Source of the DNA: Flavobacteriales bacterium
Lineage (GTDB): Bacteria; Bacteroidota; Bacteroidia; Flavobacteriales_D; Sanyastnellaceae
Length of the DNA stretch: 34,974 bases
NCBI GenBank assembly: GCA_002863145.1
Contig: PKDW01000125.1
Span: 1 to 34,974, forward strand
Direction: 5' to 3'
Shown: positions 1 to 7,918 of the stretch, piece by piece
How positions within the stretch are numbered: the first letter of the stretch is position 1
How the letters are laid out: the number at the start of each line of letters is the position of its first letter
The notes under the pieces: model-generated
Seen by the model: the letters and a program-made list of their open reading frames with translations, nothing else
Database searches by the model: none
Told to the model about the DNA's origin: nothing
Translations under genes and position numbers: made by a program

Positions 1-1
1 T

Positions 2-880
2 TTCAGCACAGGAATGCTCATGTTGTTCGCTCCCCTCGTGCAAGAGCAAGTTCAAGCGCTGGGCCAACTCGACACTGCGCAACTGACCCAACGCTGGAAC
101 GAGGCGTTGGCCATTGTCGATGCTTGGACTGCCGGGATCGACCTGAGCGGCGCTGGCATGCAAAACAGCGCTTACCTCGCCGAACAAGCCATGGATTTGG
201 TCCAGCTCCACAACGCGAGCGCCCTTTTCTCAGGACTCTTGTCCTCGATAGGAAACGTATTTGTCACCGGATTTTCCGTGTTGTTCATGGCGTTCTTCCT
301 CATGCGCGAACCGACGCTTTTCCGGGACCTCATGCTGACCTTGACCCCTGAGTCCAAGCGAGAAGCCATGGCACGCATCCTGGAGCGGTCTGGGCACATG
401 CTGACTCGGTACTTCGGCGGACTCGTGATCCAAGTGCTGATTGTGACGCTGGTGATTGGGCTTGGGCTCACTTTCCTCGGCATTCCCCATGGCTGGCTGC
501 TTGGATTGCTGGCGGGCTTGTGCAACCTCATCCCCTACCTCGGCCCTCTGCTCGGCGCGGGGGTGGGCGCCATTGTGATGATTTCAAGCGGCGTGGATTG
601 GCATGATTTTGCCTGGGCCATGGGCGCATATCTCGCAGCCCAAGCCGTGGACAACGTGTTCACGCAGCCGGTCATTTTTGCCAAACGCGTGTTTGCCCAT
701 CCCTTGGAGATTTTCGTGGTCATTTCTGTGGCAGGCAGCTTGGCCGGTCCCGCAGGCATGGTTTTGGCCATCCCCACTTACACCTTGTTCCGCATTGTCG
801 CCACCGAATTCTTCCAAGAGTTTCCATGGATTCAAGCCTTGACCCAAAGCATGTCGGCACGAGAACAGGCCGACGGGTGA
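2..880 (+). CDS. AI-2E family transporter (PerM/YdiK type), 5'-truncated by window edge
   Basis: This is the C-terminal part of a multi-pass inner-membrane protein of the AI-2E/PerM family, whose members are putative exporters or permeases of small molecules. The reading frame is open back to the window edge: codons before the ATG at 14 read F-S-T-G. Family members are usually about 350 residues and about 290 are present here, so the true start is upstream. Visible parts are an N-terminal hydrophobic end followed by a polar amphipathic segment (residues 8-65 from ATG 14), then hydrophobic helices around 75-95, 135-185 and 190-215. A conserved-looking region (IPHGWLLGLLAGLCNLIPYLGP) precedes a C-terminal pair of helices. 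The substrate cannot be read from sequence. It stops 104 bases before pyrG, which has its own promoter signals. Confidence 0.85.
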   Translation, partial: FSTGMLMLFAPLVQEQVQALGQLDTAQLTQRWNEALAIVDAWTAGIDLSGAGMQNSAYLAEQAMDLVQLHNASALFSGLLSSIGNVFVTGFSVLFMAFFLMREPTLFRDLMLTLTPESKREAMARILERSGHMLTRYFGGLVIQVLIVTLVIGLGLTFLGIPHGWLLGLLAGLCNLIPYLGPLLGAGVGAIVMISSGVDWHDFAWAMGAYLAAQAVDNVFTQPVIFAKRVFAHPLEIFVVISVAGSLAGPAGMVLAIPTYTLFRIVATEFFQEFPWIQALTQSMSAREQADG

Positions 881-957
881 CAGCATTGTGAATGCGCAGT
901 GAACAACTCGATGCGATTTGGCGCAGGTCGTCGTGACGTGCAAGTGGCTTCATGGTC

Positions 958-965
958 TACCTTTG
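958..965 (+). promoter_or_regulatory. -7 promoter box (TACCTTTG) of pyrG
   Basis: TACCTTTG matches the Bacteroidota -7 consensus TAnnTTTG exactly and is identical to the boxes before the ABC-F gene (3839) and the oxidoreductase (27129, minus strand). Here the gap to the ATG is 19 bases rather than 4-7. If the start point lies 5-8 bases past the box, transcription begins at 970-973, inside a CCCG run. I see no convincing -33 TTTG at the usual distance. Confidence 0.7.
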
Positions 966-968
966 AAT

Positions 969-982
969 CCCGTAACTACGGG
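969..982 (+). promoter_or_regulatory. Inverted repeat CCCGTA-AC-TACGGG at predicted pyrG transcript 5' end
   Basis: This is a perfect inverted repeat with six-base arms and a two-base centre. As RNA it can fold as a five-pair stem (CCCGU/ACGGG) with loop AACU. It starts at the predicted transcription start and ends two bases before the pyrG ATG. It could be an RNA hairpin hindering translation or a DNA operator; sequence alone cannot distinguish these. Confidence 0.5.
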
Positions 983-984
983 AC

Positions 985-2688
985 ATGCCTCTTCCAAACT
1001 CTTCTACCTCCCCAGACGCCCTTGCAAGCGGGCGCAACAGCCGCTACATCTTTGTCACGGGCGGAGTGAGCAGCAGTTTGGGCAAAGGCATCGTCAGTGC
1101 CTCTCTGGCAAAACTCCTCCAGGCGAGAGGCTACAAAGTGACCATTCAAAAGCTCGATCCGTACATCAATGTGGATCCCGGGACCCTGAACCCCTACGAA
1201 CATGGAGAGTGCTACGTGACCGTGGACGGAGCGGAAACAGACTTGGACCTCGGACACTACGAACGCTTCCTGAATGTCCAAACCACCCAGGCCAACAACA
1301 TCACCACCGGCCGCATCTACCAAAGTGTGATCGACAAGGAGCGTCGCGGCGAATACCTTGGTAAGACGGTCCAAATCATCCCCCACATCACCGACGAAAT
1401 CAAACGATGCGTCCAAATTTTGGGGTCCAAGCACGACTACGACTTTGTCATCACAGAGATTGGCGGAACGGTGGGCGACATCGAGTCACTTCCCTACATC
1501 GAGGCGGTGCGCCAGATGAAGTGGGAGTCCCCAGAAGACACCCTCGTCGTGCACCTCACCTTGGTGCCGTACCTGAGTGCCGCAGGTGAACTGAAAACCA
1601 AACCCACCCAGCACTCTGTCAAACAGCTGCTTGAGTTTGGGGTGCAGCCCGATGTGCTCGTCTGCCGCACAGAACACCCCCTTCCCGCCTCTGTCCGCAC
1701 CAAACTTGCCCGTTTCTGCAACGTGGCCCTCAACGCCGTCATCGAGAGCATCGATGCCGACACCATCTACGACGTACCACTCCTGATGCAAGAGGAACGG
1801 TTTGACGAAGTGGTGTTGGGGAAACTCGGCATGGATGGTGGCGTCACCGAAGCCAACCTTCACGAGTGGGAAGACTTCTTGCAGCGTTACAAAAATCCCA
1901 AGCGCCACGTGCGCATTGGCTTGGTCGGCAAGTACGTTGAGCTGAAAGACAGCTACAAAAGCATCTCCGAGGCCTTGGACCATGCAGGCGCACTCCTTGA
2001 AACCAAGGTGGAAGTGGATTGGATTCACAGTGAACAGGTCACCTCGGAAAATGTGGCAGAGCGCTTCGCCGGACTGCATGGCATTTTGGTGGCACCCGGC
2101 TTTGGATCTCGTGGCATCGATGGCAAGCTGACCGCCATTCGCCATGCCCGCGAGGAAGGCATCCCCTTCTTTGGCATCTGCTTGGGCATGCAATGCGCGG
2201 TGGTCGAATTCGCCCGAAATGTCCTTGGCTTGACCGAAGCTCACTCCACGGAAATCAAAGAGTACACACCTGAACCCGTCATCGATTTGATGGGAGAACA
2301 AAAGAGCATCACCAACATGGGCGGCACGATGCGCTTGGGCGAATACCCCTGCGCACTGCAAGAGGCTTCAATGGCGCGTTTGGCCTACGGTGATGCCACC
2401 GAGATTTCAGAGCGCCACCGTCACCGTTACGAGTTCAACAATGCCTACCTCGACCGCTACGAAGCGGCTGGCATGACGGCCACCGGGGTCAACCCAGACA
2501 CCAAGCTCGTTGAGATTGTGGAAATCCCAAGCCATCCCTACTTCGTGGCCTCTCAATTCCACCCAGAATATGCGTCCACGGTGTTGAATCCCCACCCCTT
2601 GTTCGTGTCGTTTCTGGAAGCCTCTGTCAAGCACGAAGTCGATAAAACCCCCAATGCCTCGAGCGAAAAGGTGTCAAGCAACGCTTGA
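985..2688 (+). CDS. pyrG: CTP synthase
   Basis: This enzyme converts UTP, ATP and glutamine to CTP in the cytoplasm, the last step of de novo pyrimidine nucleotide synthesis. The protein is 567 residues. The N-terminal synthetase domain opens with YIFVTGGVSSSLGKG (about residues 21-35), where the family usually has GGVVSSLGKG. The C-terminal class I glutamine amidotransferase domain has the nucleophile C399 in GICLGMQ and the H526/E528 pair in FHPEY. The start at 985 leaves an extension of about 20 residues before the family's usual beginning; no internal ATG fits better. The upstream -7 box and hairpin suggest nucleotide-responsive control. The 3' end overlaps the convergent elaA by 15 bases. 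Confidence 0.97.
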   Translation: MPLPNSSTSPDALASGRNSRYIFVTGGVSSSLGKGIVSASLAKLLQARGYKVTIQKLDPYINVDPGTLNPYEHGECYVTVDGAETDLDLGHYERFLNVQTTQANNITTGRIYQSVIDKERRGEYLGKTVQIIPHITDEIKRCVQILGSKHDYDFVITEIGGTVGDIESLPYIEAVRQMKWESPEDTLVVHLTLVPYLSAAGELKTKPTQHSVKQLLEFGVQPDVLVCRTEHPLPASVRTKLARFCNVALNAVIESIDADTIYDVPLLMQEERFDEVVLGKLGMDGGVTEANLHEWEDFLQRYKNPKRHVRIGLVGKYVELKDSYKSISEALDHAGALLETKVEVDWIHSEQVTSENVAERFAGLHGILVAPGFGSRGIDGKLTAIRHAREEGIPFFGICLGMQCAVVEFARNVLGLTEAHSTEIKEYTPEPVIDLMGEQKSITNMGGTMRLGEYPCALQEASMARLAYGDATEISERHRHRYEFNNAYLDRYEAAGMTATGVNPDTKLVEIVEIPSHPYFVASQFHPEYASTVLNPHPLFVSFLEASVKHEVDKTPNASSEKVSSNA

Positions 2689-3138
2689 CTTGATCATCTG
2701 GATGTGAGGAATGTCGTCTTCGAGGTAAGGTGACCCCACAGCGACAAAGCCCAAATCCCTATACCATTCCTCCAGGTAGCATTGGGCGGAGATGCGAATG
2801 TCTCCTCCCGGCCAAGTTTGCTCGGCCACCTCGATGCAGCGTCGCATGAGCTCTTTGCCAATCCCCTTTCCTCGCTGGTCCCTTCTCGTGGCGACCCGAC
2901 CAATGCTGAGCTCGGCGTAACTCACCCCAGGGGCCAAAATCCGAGCGCAGGCCACTGCGGCCGCACCCTTGGTCACAGACTCCTCTTCGCCCCACACGTG
3001 CCAAGCGCGCAAATCCTTGCCGTCCAAATCAGGATACGGACAATCCTGCTCCACCACAAACACATCGATGCGAAGACGCACCATGCCATGCCACTCGTCT
3101 CGCGTCAACGCCTCCCAAGGCTTGGACTTCCATTCCAT
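2674..3138 (-). CDS. elaA: ElaA-type GNAT N-acetyltransferase
   Basis: This is a 154-residue cytoplasmic protein of the ElaA branch of GNAT acetyltransferases, predicted to transfer acetyl from acetyl-CoA to an amine; its substrate is not established. Visible are the family-typical LRIDVFVVEQDCPYPDLDG near the N terminus, the acetyl-CoA loop region TRRDQRGKGIGKELMRR in the middle, and the C-terminal LGFVAVGSPYLEDDIPHIQM. I chose ATG 3138 over the upstream TTG at 3159 because it fits the family start and because a TAATTTTG box lies five bases before it. The gene is convergent with pyrG and overlaps its end. A terminator for the upstream minus-strand gene lies just before the box, so elaA is probably transcribed on its own. 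Confidence 0.9.
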   Translation of the reverse strand: MEWKSKPWEALTRDEWHGMVRLRIDVFVVEQDCPYPDLDGKDLRAWHVWGEEESVTKGAAAVACARILAPGVSYAELSIGRVATRRDQRGKGIGKELMRRCIEVAEQTWPGGDIRISAQCYLEEWYRDLGFVAVGSPYLEDDIPHIQMIKSSVA

Positions 3139-3143
3139 CTTTC

Positions 3144-3151
3144 CAAAATTA
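3144..3151 (-). promoter_or_regulatory. -7 promoter box (TAATTTTG) of elaA, near-leaderless
   Basis: On the minus strand TAATTTTG is followed by GAAAG and the elaA ATG at 3138, a five-base gap. This matches TAnnTTTG and predicts transcription starting at or near the start codon. Confidence 0.6.
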
Positions 3152-3157
3152 CGGCAC

Positions 3158-3183
3158 AAAAAAAGGGGGCCGAAGCCCCCTTT
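3158..3183 (-). terminator. Rho-independent terminator with UUCG tetraloop
   Basis: Read on the minus strand, AAAGGGGGC and GCCCCCTTT form a nine-pair stem closed by a C(UUCG)G tetraloop and followed by a run of T. It sits 24 bases past the stop of the small secreted protein gene (3207-3647) and in front of elaA, so it ends that transcript and separates the two genes. Confidence 0.92.
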
Positions 3184-3206
3184 CTGGTAATCGAATTCGT
3201 TGTCGG

Positions 3207-3647
3207 TTAGAAGCGTGCCCCGAAGCCAATGCCAATCGACAGATTGTCAGAGGATCCGTCAGGGAGACCGAATGAGTACTGCACATTGGGCGTCAAGAAC
3301 AAGCAATCCTTGAAGTCGATGTAACGACCCGCCGCAAGGCCAGCGTCAAGATCGCCTGTCAAGTCAGAAGCTTGAAAACCAACCCAGTAGTCGCCCATGA
3401 AATAGGCAGCACCGAGGTTGAGCCCCATGTCGTCAGTTGGACCATTGGCCGAGGCTTGGATGACGATGTCGTCAGCCACTGCATAGCCCACTGTGGGGGC
3501 CATGGCCACACCTGAAGAGAAAACGTTCAGGAGGGTCGTCGCATCACCTGTTCCGAGGTACCATGACCCCTGAGGTTGGCTCGCATCCTGAGCAAAAGAG
3601 AAAGTCGCAGTCGCAACTGCGAAGAGAGAGAGAACAAACTTTTTCAT
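3207..3647 (-). CDS. Small secreted outer-membrane-barrel-like protein
   Basis: This is a 146-residue protein with a clear Sec signal peptide (MKKFVLSLFAVATATFSFA, cleavage before Q20). The mature part alternates polar and hydrophobic residues with many Gly, Ala, Asp and aromatic positions (for example YWVGFQASDLTGDLDAGL) and ends in GIGFGARF with a terminal Phe, as small outer-membrane beta-barrels do. It is short for a full eight-strand barrel but feasible. It resembles the anonymous porin-like proteins common in Bacteroidota; I do not recognise a named family. It ends at the strong terminator at 3158-3183. The promoter region upstream (3648-3850) is AT-rich, but I find no clean TAnnTTTG box close to the ATG. 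Confidence 0.75.
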   Translation of the reverse strand: MKKFVLSLFAVATATFSFAQDASQPQGSWYLGTGDATTLLNVFSSGVAMAPTVGYAVADDIVIQASANGPTDDMGLNLGAAYFMGDYWVGFQASDLTGDLDAGLAAGRYIDFKDCLFLTPNVQYSFGLPDGSSDNLSIGIGFGARF

Positions 3648-3850
3648 CTGAAATAGATTTTAGGTTCGGTGCAAATCAACGCCCGACTTTGTGTCTCCAT
3701 AACACCTTTTGAAGTTTTGACTTAACATACTCTTGTTGAAACAGGTTCTAAAAAACTCATTTACAGATATTTGACATTCGAATATTGTCGCGCATTAAAC
3801 CATGTATTCTAGACATGTTTTGCCGAAGAACCCCACCCTACCTTTGATTC
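3648..3850. other. AT-rich divergent intergenic region
   Basis: This 203-base region between two divergent genes is much richer in A and T than its flanks. It contains the ABC-F promoter box (3839-3846) and an inverted repeat CATGT-N7-ACATG at 3801-3817 that touches a TTTTG (3818-3822), possibly the -33 element. It also contains an eight-base palindrome ATTCGAAT within 3773-3789. I see no RNA gene or ORF here. Confidence 0.55.
3839..3846 (+). promoter_or_regulatory. -7 promoter box (TACCTTTG) of ABC-F gene, near-leaderless
   Basis: TACCTTTG is followed by attc and the ATG at 3851, a four-base gap. A TTTG at 3819-3822 lies 16 bases upstream and is a plausible, slightly close, -33 element. Confidence 0.7.
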
Positions 3851-5743
3851 ATGGCTGAGAGAAGGAACATGTTGTCCGTGGAAGGGCTCTCCAAATCCTA
3901 CGGCGAGCGACAACTCTTTGCCGACCTCACGTTTGGGGTTCAAGAGGGCGAGCGCGTGGCCCTTGTGGCAAGAAATGGCTCAGGAAAGTCCACCCTGCTC
4001 CGGGCCATTTGCGGACAAGAGCCAGCCGACAGCGGTCGCGTCGTGTTCTCGTCCGGCGTGCGACATGGTCACCTTCGTCAAGAATTGGATCTGAATCCTG
4101 AAGCTTCCATCCTCGACACCCTCTACATCGGAGACAGCCCTGCAGTCTTGGCCATGCGCGATTACGAGTCCGCCTTGAGCCAGGGACTCGAAGGCGATGA
4201 ACTCCAGAGGGCTTACGATGCGATGGACGCCCATGAGGGCTGGAACTTCGAATCTCGGGCCCGAGAAATTCTCGGCAAGCTCAACCTTCACAACCTCGAA
4301 CGCCGCATTGGCAGCTTGAGTGGTGGTGAAAAGCGACGTGTGGCCTTGGCGCAAGTGCTGCTTGAGGCGCCAGATTTTTTGGTCTTGGACGAGCCCACCA
4401 ACCACCTCGACCTGGACATGATTGCGTGGCTCGAAGCACGGCTGGCCTCGATGGGAACCACCCTGCTCATGGTGACCCACGACCGCTACTTCCTTGAAAA
4501 CGTATGCGACCGCATCCTCGAACTCGACGGAACGATTCTTCACAGTTACCAAGGGAACTTCAGTTACTTCTTGGAGAAGCGCTCGGAACGCAGGGCCAAT
4601 GCACAGGCCGTGCAAGAGCGCGCCCAAAGCCACATGAAGCGCGAACTCGAATGGGTGCGCGCCACTCCCTCTGCAAGGACCACCAAAAGCAAGAGTCGCC
4701 TCGATCGGTTCAAGGACATCAAGGCCGAGGCCGCCAAGCGAATTCAAGAGGACCCCATGCACATCACCGTCATTCCCGAACGGTTGGGCAGCAAGATTGT
4801 GGAAATCCACAAAGTGAAGCGGGCCTTCGATGAACGCATCCTTTTCCAAGGCTTAACCCACCATTTCAAACGCGGTGAACGCATCGGACTGGTGGGCCAA
4901 AACGGCACGGGCAAGTCCTCCCTCCTGCAATTGATTTTGGGAATCGCCGACCCCGATGCGGGAAAGGTCGTGGTGGGCGAGACGGTGGTGTTTGGGCATT
5001 ACGCGCAGGAAGGCGGCCATTTCAACGAAGATTGGAAGGTCATTGATGCCGTCCGAGACATTGCCGACTGGATTCCTTTGAAAGGTGGCGGCAAACTCAC
5101 GGCCTCCCAATTGCTGGAACGCTTTCTGTTCCCACATGCCATGCACCACCAATTCATCCGCTTGCTGAGTGGTGGCGAGCGCAAGCGCCTGCACCTGCTT
5201 CGCATTTTGATGCGAAACCCCAACTTCTTGGTTCTTGACGAGCCCACGAACGACCTCGACATCTTCACCCTCTCCGTTCTTGAAGAGTTTTTGATGGACT
5301 TTTCAGGCTGTCTCGTCGTCGTGTCACACGACCGCTATTTCATGGACAAGTTGGTTGACCACGTTTGGGTGCTTGGGGAGGATGGCCAAACCTCGGTGCG
5401 CGACTACCCCGGCAACTATTCGCAGTACCGGGCCATGCGGAGTGAAGAAGCCAAGCGTGTACACGCGGCACAAGCGGTCTCCAAACGCGACACCCCTGCT
5501 CCTGAAGCCGTGGAAATCAAGGGGGACTACTCCGCACGCCTGAGCTACAAGGAGCGCCTCGAATTCGAAACACTCGAAAAGGACCTGCCCCAACTCGAAT
5601 CTCGGCGAAACGAATTGCAGACTGCCCTGTTGGCAGAATCAGACCACCAGAAGATGCAATCGCTTGGCGAGGAATTGGGCCACCTGTCAGAACAGATTGA
5701 CCTCGCAGAAATGCGTTGGTTGGAACTCTCTGAGCGCGCCTGA
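3851..5743 (+). CDS. ABC-F family ATPase, Uup type
   Basis: This is a 630-residue soluble protein with two ABC ATPase domains and no membrane segments. ABC-F proteins act at the ribosome; Uup relatives are also linked to DNA recombination and repair phenotypes. Domain 1 has Walker A ARNGSGKST (about residues 40-48), signature LSGGEKRR and Walker B FLVLDEPTNHLD. The linker contains the Uup-like basic stretch WVRATPSARTTKSKSRLDRF. Domain 2 has GQNGTGKSS (about 346-354), signature LSGGERKR and FLVLDEPTNDLD. The last 70-80 residues are a charged heptad-like region (from LSYKERLEF) like the Uup C-terminal coiled-coil domain. Ala replacing the first Gly of Walker A is, as I recall, common in Bacteroidota Uup. 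The start is supported by the -7 box four bases upstream. Confidence 0.92.
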   Translation: MAERRNMLSVEGLSKSYGERQLFADLTFGVQEGERVALVARNGSGKSTLLRAICGQEPADSGRVVFSSGVRHGHLRQELDLNPEASILDTLYIGDSPAVLAMRDYESALSQGLEGDELQRAYDAMDAHEGWNFESRAREILGKLNLHNLERRIGSLSGGEKRRVALAQVLLEAPDFLVLDEPTNHLDLDMIAWLEARLASMGTTLLMVTHDRYFLENVCDRILELDGTILHSYQGNFSYFLEKRSERRANAQAVQERAQSHMKRELEWVRATPSARTTKSKSRLDRFKDIKAEAAKRIQEDPMHITVIPERLGSKIVEIHKVKRAFDERILFQGLTHHFKRGERIGLVGQNGTGKSSLLQLILGIADPDAGKVVVGETVVFGHYAQEGGHFNEDWKVIDAVRDIADWIPLKGGGKLTASQLLERFLFPHAMHHQFIRLLSGGERKRLHLLRILMRNPNFLVLDEPTNDLDIFTLSVLEEFLMDFSGCLVVVSHDRYFMDKLVDHVWVLGEDGQTSVRDYPGNYSQYRAMRSEEAKRVHAAQAVSKRDTPAPEAVEIKGDYSARLSYKERLEFETLEKDLPQLESRRNELQTALLAESDHQKMQSLGEELGHLSEQIDLAEMRWLELSERA

Positions 5744-5793
5744 CCCTTCGCCTGGCATGGTGCTTCCGAAGTCAGCGACAGATCTTCAACGCA

Positions 5794-6858
5794 TCACTGC
5801 TGATCAAAGTCCAGCACCACCGCCCCCTCGCCTTCCACGTGGGCTTGGCATGCCAACACATATCCTCGCTCCACTTCTCCTGGCTCGAGCGCGTAGTTGA
5901 CGTTCATCGAAGCCTTGCCTTCCACCAACTTGGCGCGGCACGTGCAACACACGCCACCGAGGCAACTGTACGGCGCATCCAATCCAGCATCGAGAGCGGC
6001 GTCGAGCATGTTTTTGTCCTTGTCCAACTCAACAGAAGTGGTCACCCCATCCAACACCACCTGCATGGGCACTGTGTTGGCATTGGAGGTCTCCACGACT
6101 TTGGCCTTGGGCTTTGCGGCTCCCGCTGAGGTGAACAGTTCAAATTTCACGTCTCCCTCGGCCATGCCCGCCTCAATCAACGCATCCTTGCAGCTCACAA
6201 TCATGGGCTCCGGGCCACAGAGGTACGCAGCGTCAAGTGACCTGCCTTGGCAGAACGTTTCAAGCAACCCTTTGCAACGCGCTTGGTCTAAGCGTCCCGA
6301 CAACAGATCTGCATCCACGGGCTCACGGGTCAGCAAGTAGAACACGCGAAGGCGATCGAGGAAACGATCCTTCAAGTCCTGAAGCTCCTCACGGAACATC
6401 GTGCTTGCCGCAGTCTTGTTGCTGTAGAAAAGCGTGTAAGTCGCGGAGGGGTCTTCGGAAAGGACTTGCTTGATTTGGCTCAGGATGGGCGTGATGCCCG
6501 AACCCGCAGCCATGCCAAGATGATGCAAACCCGCGCCTTCTTTGAGCAAGAAACGGCCCTGTGGATCCATGACATCCATCTCAATTCCTGCGTCGAGCAC
6601 GTCGTTGGCGAACGTCGAAAACTTGCCGCCCGGCACCTTTTTGATGCCGACTTGCCACTTGCCGTCGCGAGGTGCAGAGCACAACGAATAGCTGCGTCGC
6701 ACTTCTTCCCCATCGATGGTCGTTCGCAGGGTCAAGTATTGGCCTGCTTCGAACGAGAACGCCTCGGTCAATTCCGAGGGCACTTCGAAGGAAACAACAA
6801 CGGAATCGGAGGTTTCTCGGGCGACTTCGGCGACGCGAAGAGAGTGGAAAGTTGCCAT
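5794..6858 (-). CDS. paaE: Phenylacetyl-CoA 1,2-epoxidase reductase subunit PaaE
   Basis: PaaE passes electrons from NADPH through FAD and a 2Fe-2S cluster to the PaaA di-iron site of phenylacetyl-CoA epoxidase. The protein is 354 residues. The N-terminal FAD-binding domain has [10 protein letters not shown], and the NAD(P)-binding domain has [16 protein letters not shown] and [10 protein letters not shown]-terminal plant-type ferredoxin domain carries cluster ligands C299, C304, C307 and C337 (C-x4-C-x2-C-x29-C). I chose ATG 6858 over the upstream alternative at 6879 because TACTTTCG lies five bases before it. The gene is divergent from paaABCD, unlike the single paaABCDE operon of E. coli, so reductase and oxygenase may be controlled separately from the shared region. 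Confidence 0.93.
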   Translation of the reverse strand: MATFHSLRVAEVARETSDSVVVSFEVPSELTEAFSFEAGQYLTLRTTIDGEEVRRSYSLCSAPRDGKWQVGIKKVPGGKFSTFANDVLDAGIEMDVMDPQGRFLLKEGAGLHHLGMAAGSGITPILSQIKQVLSEDPSATYTLFYSNKTAASTMFREELQDLKDRFLDRLRVFYLLTREPVDADLLSGRLDQARCKGLLETFCQGRSLDAAYLCGPEPMIVSCKDALIEAGMAEGDVKFELFTSAGAAKPKAKVVETSNANTVPMQVVLDGVTTSVELDKDKNMLDAALDAGLDAPYSCLGGVCCTCRAKLVEGKASMNVNYALEPGEVERGYVLACQAHVEGEGAVVLDFDQQ

Positions 6859-6863
6859 GGGTG

Positions 6864-6871
6864 CGAAAGTA
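6864..6871 (-). promoter_or_regulatory. -7 promoter box (TACTTTCG) of paaE, near-leaderless
   Basis: On the minus strand TACTTTCG is followed by CACCC and the paaE ATG at 6858, a five-base gap. It differs from TAnnTTTG by one T-to-C change that recurs at other promoters in this window. Confidence 0.6.
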
Positions 6872-6896
6872 GTCCACACCTGGGTTTGGGCACATT

Positions 6897-6907
6897 GTGA
6901 TTGTCAC
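6897..6907. promoter_or_regulatory. Candidate operator GTGA-TTG-TCAC between paaE and paaA
   Basis: This is a perfect inverted repeat with four-base arms and a three-base centre. It lies between the divergent -7 boxes (6864-6871 minus, 6933-6940 plus), near where both -33 regions would be. A regulator bound here could control both paaE and paaABCD. It is short and may occur by chance; no regulator gene is visible in the window. Confidence 0.35.
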
Positions 6908-6932
6908 CAAGTACAACCGGCGGCAGTCTTCC

Positions 6933-6940
6933 TAATTTTG
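6933..6940 (+). promoter_or_regulatory. -7 promoter box (TAATTTTG) of paaABCD
   Basis: TAATTTTG matches TAnnTTTG and lies 15 bases before the paaA ATG, giving a predicted leader of about 10 bases. The closest TTG upstream (6901-6903) is further than the usual spacing. Confidence 0.6.
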
Positions 6941-6955
6941 AGGAAAATCGCGCGC

Positions 6956-7918
6956 ATGAGTCCTGTAGAAATGAACCTGGAAGCACGCTTTGACGCCTAC
7001 GTGGCGGAGGAGAAGAAAATTGAGCCCAAAGACTGGATGCCCGACGCCTATCGCAAGACGTTGATTCGGCAAATCAGCCAACATGCACACAGCGAAATCG
7101 TGGGCATGCTCCCCGAGGGCAACTGGATTTCTCGTGCACCATCCCTGAAGCGGAAAGCCATTCTCCTTGCGAAGGTGCAGGACGAAGCTGGGCACGGATT
7201 GTACCTCTACTCCGCGGCTGAGACCTTGGGCGTGACCCGCGAACAAATGTTGGATGACCTGCATACCGGCAAAGCCAAGTACAGCTCGATTTTCAACTAT
7301 CCCACCCTGACGTGGGCCGACATGGGCGCCGTGGGCTGGTTGGTGGACGGCGCAGCCATCATGAACCAAGTCCCTCTGTGCAAGTGCAGCTACGGCCCCT
7401 ATGCACGGGCCATGGTGCGTGTTTGCAAGGAAGAGAGCTTCCACCAACGCCAAGGCTTCCAAGTGATGCTCAACCTCGCGCAAGGCACGCCTGAACAAAA
7501 GGCCATGGCGCAAGACGCGCTGAATCGGTGGTGGTGGCCCTCGTTGATGATGTTTGGGCCCAACGATTCGGACTCCCCCCATTCTGCCCAAAGCATGAAG
7601 TGGAACATCAAGCGATTCTCGAACGACGAACTGCGTCAGCGCTTTGTGGACATGACGGTGCCCCAAGCTGAGCTGCTCGGCCTCACCATTCCCGATTCCG
7701 ATTTGAGGTGGAATGAGGAGCGTGGACACTACGATTTTGGAGAGATCCAGTGGGAAGAATTCTACAACGTCATCAAGGGGAATGGCCCATGCAACAAGGA
7801 GCGTCTCGCGGCCCGCGTGAAGGCCCACGAAGACGGCGCCTGGGTGCGTGAAGCTGCCAATGCCTATGCGCAAAAGCAACAGGCGAAAAAGACCAACGCC
7901 ACAACCCACGCCGCATGA
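6956..7918 (+). CDS. paaA: Phenylacetyl-CoA 1,2-epoxidase catalytic subunit PaaA
   Basis: PaaA is the di-iron subunit of the epoxidase that converts phenylacetyl-CoA to its ring 1,2-epoxide, the committing step of aerobic phenylacetate breakdown. The protein is 320 residues, the family's usual size. Ferritin-like helices carry ligand motifs including [17 protein letters not shown] and [12 protein letters not shown], and [16 protein letters not shown] is highly typical of PaaA. I took ATG 6956 because the family begins near the following residues; the frame extends further upstream, but that sequence overlaps paaE and does not resemble PaaA. The stop overlaps the paaB start (ATGA), indicating translational coupling. 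Confidence 0.96.
   Translation: MSPVEMNLEARFDAYVAEEKKIEPKDWMPDAYRKTLIRQISQHAHSEIVGMLPEGNWISRAPSLKRKAILLAKVQDEAGHGLYLYSAAETLGVTREQMLDDLHTGKAKYSSIFNYPTLTWADMGAVGWLVDGAAIMNQVPLCKCSYGPYARAMVRVCKEESFHQRQGFQVMLNLAQGTPEQKAMAQDALNRWWWPSLMMFGPNDSDSPHSAQSMKWNIKRFSNDELRQRFVDMTVPQAELLGLTIPDSDLRWNEERGHYDFGEIQWEEFYNVIKGNGPCNKERLAARVKAHEDGAWVREAANAYAQKQQAKKTNATTHAA

Noticed and set aside
3139-3159. Seven-residue N-terminal extension of elaA from TTG 3159
   Set aside because: It would place the start upstream of the TAATTTTG box and adds residues not seen in the family; ATG 3138 fits better.
3971-3994. Damaged Walker A (ARNGSGKS) in ABC-F domain 1
   Set aside because: The key GxGKS part is intact, and Ala at the first position is, as I recall, usual in Bacteroidota Uup proteins.
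3980-4849. 289-residue minus-strand ORF opposite the ABC-F gene
   Set aside because: It is antisense to conserved ATPase motifs, with no signal or domain.
6893-6907. Resemblance of ATTGTGATT to the first half of a proteobacterial PaaX operator
   Set aside because: Only half matches from memory, PaaX is a proteobacterial regulator, and no such gene is visible; kept only as a generic inverted repeat.
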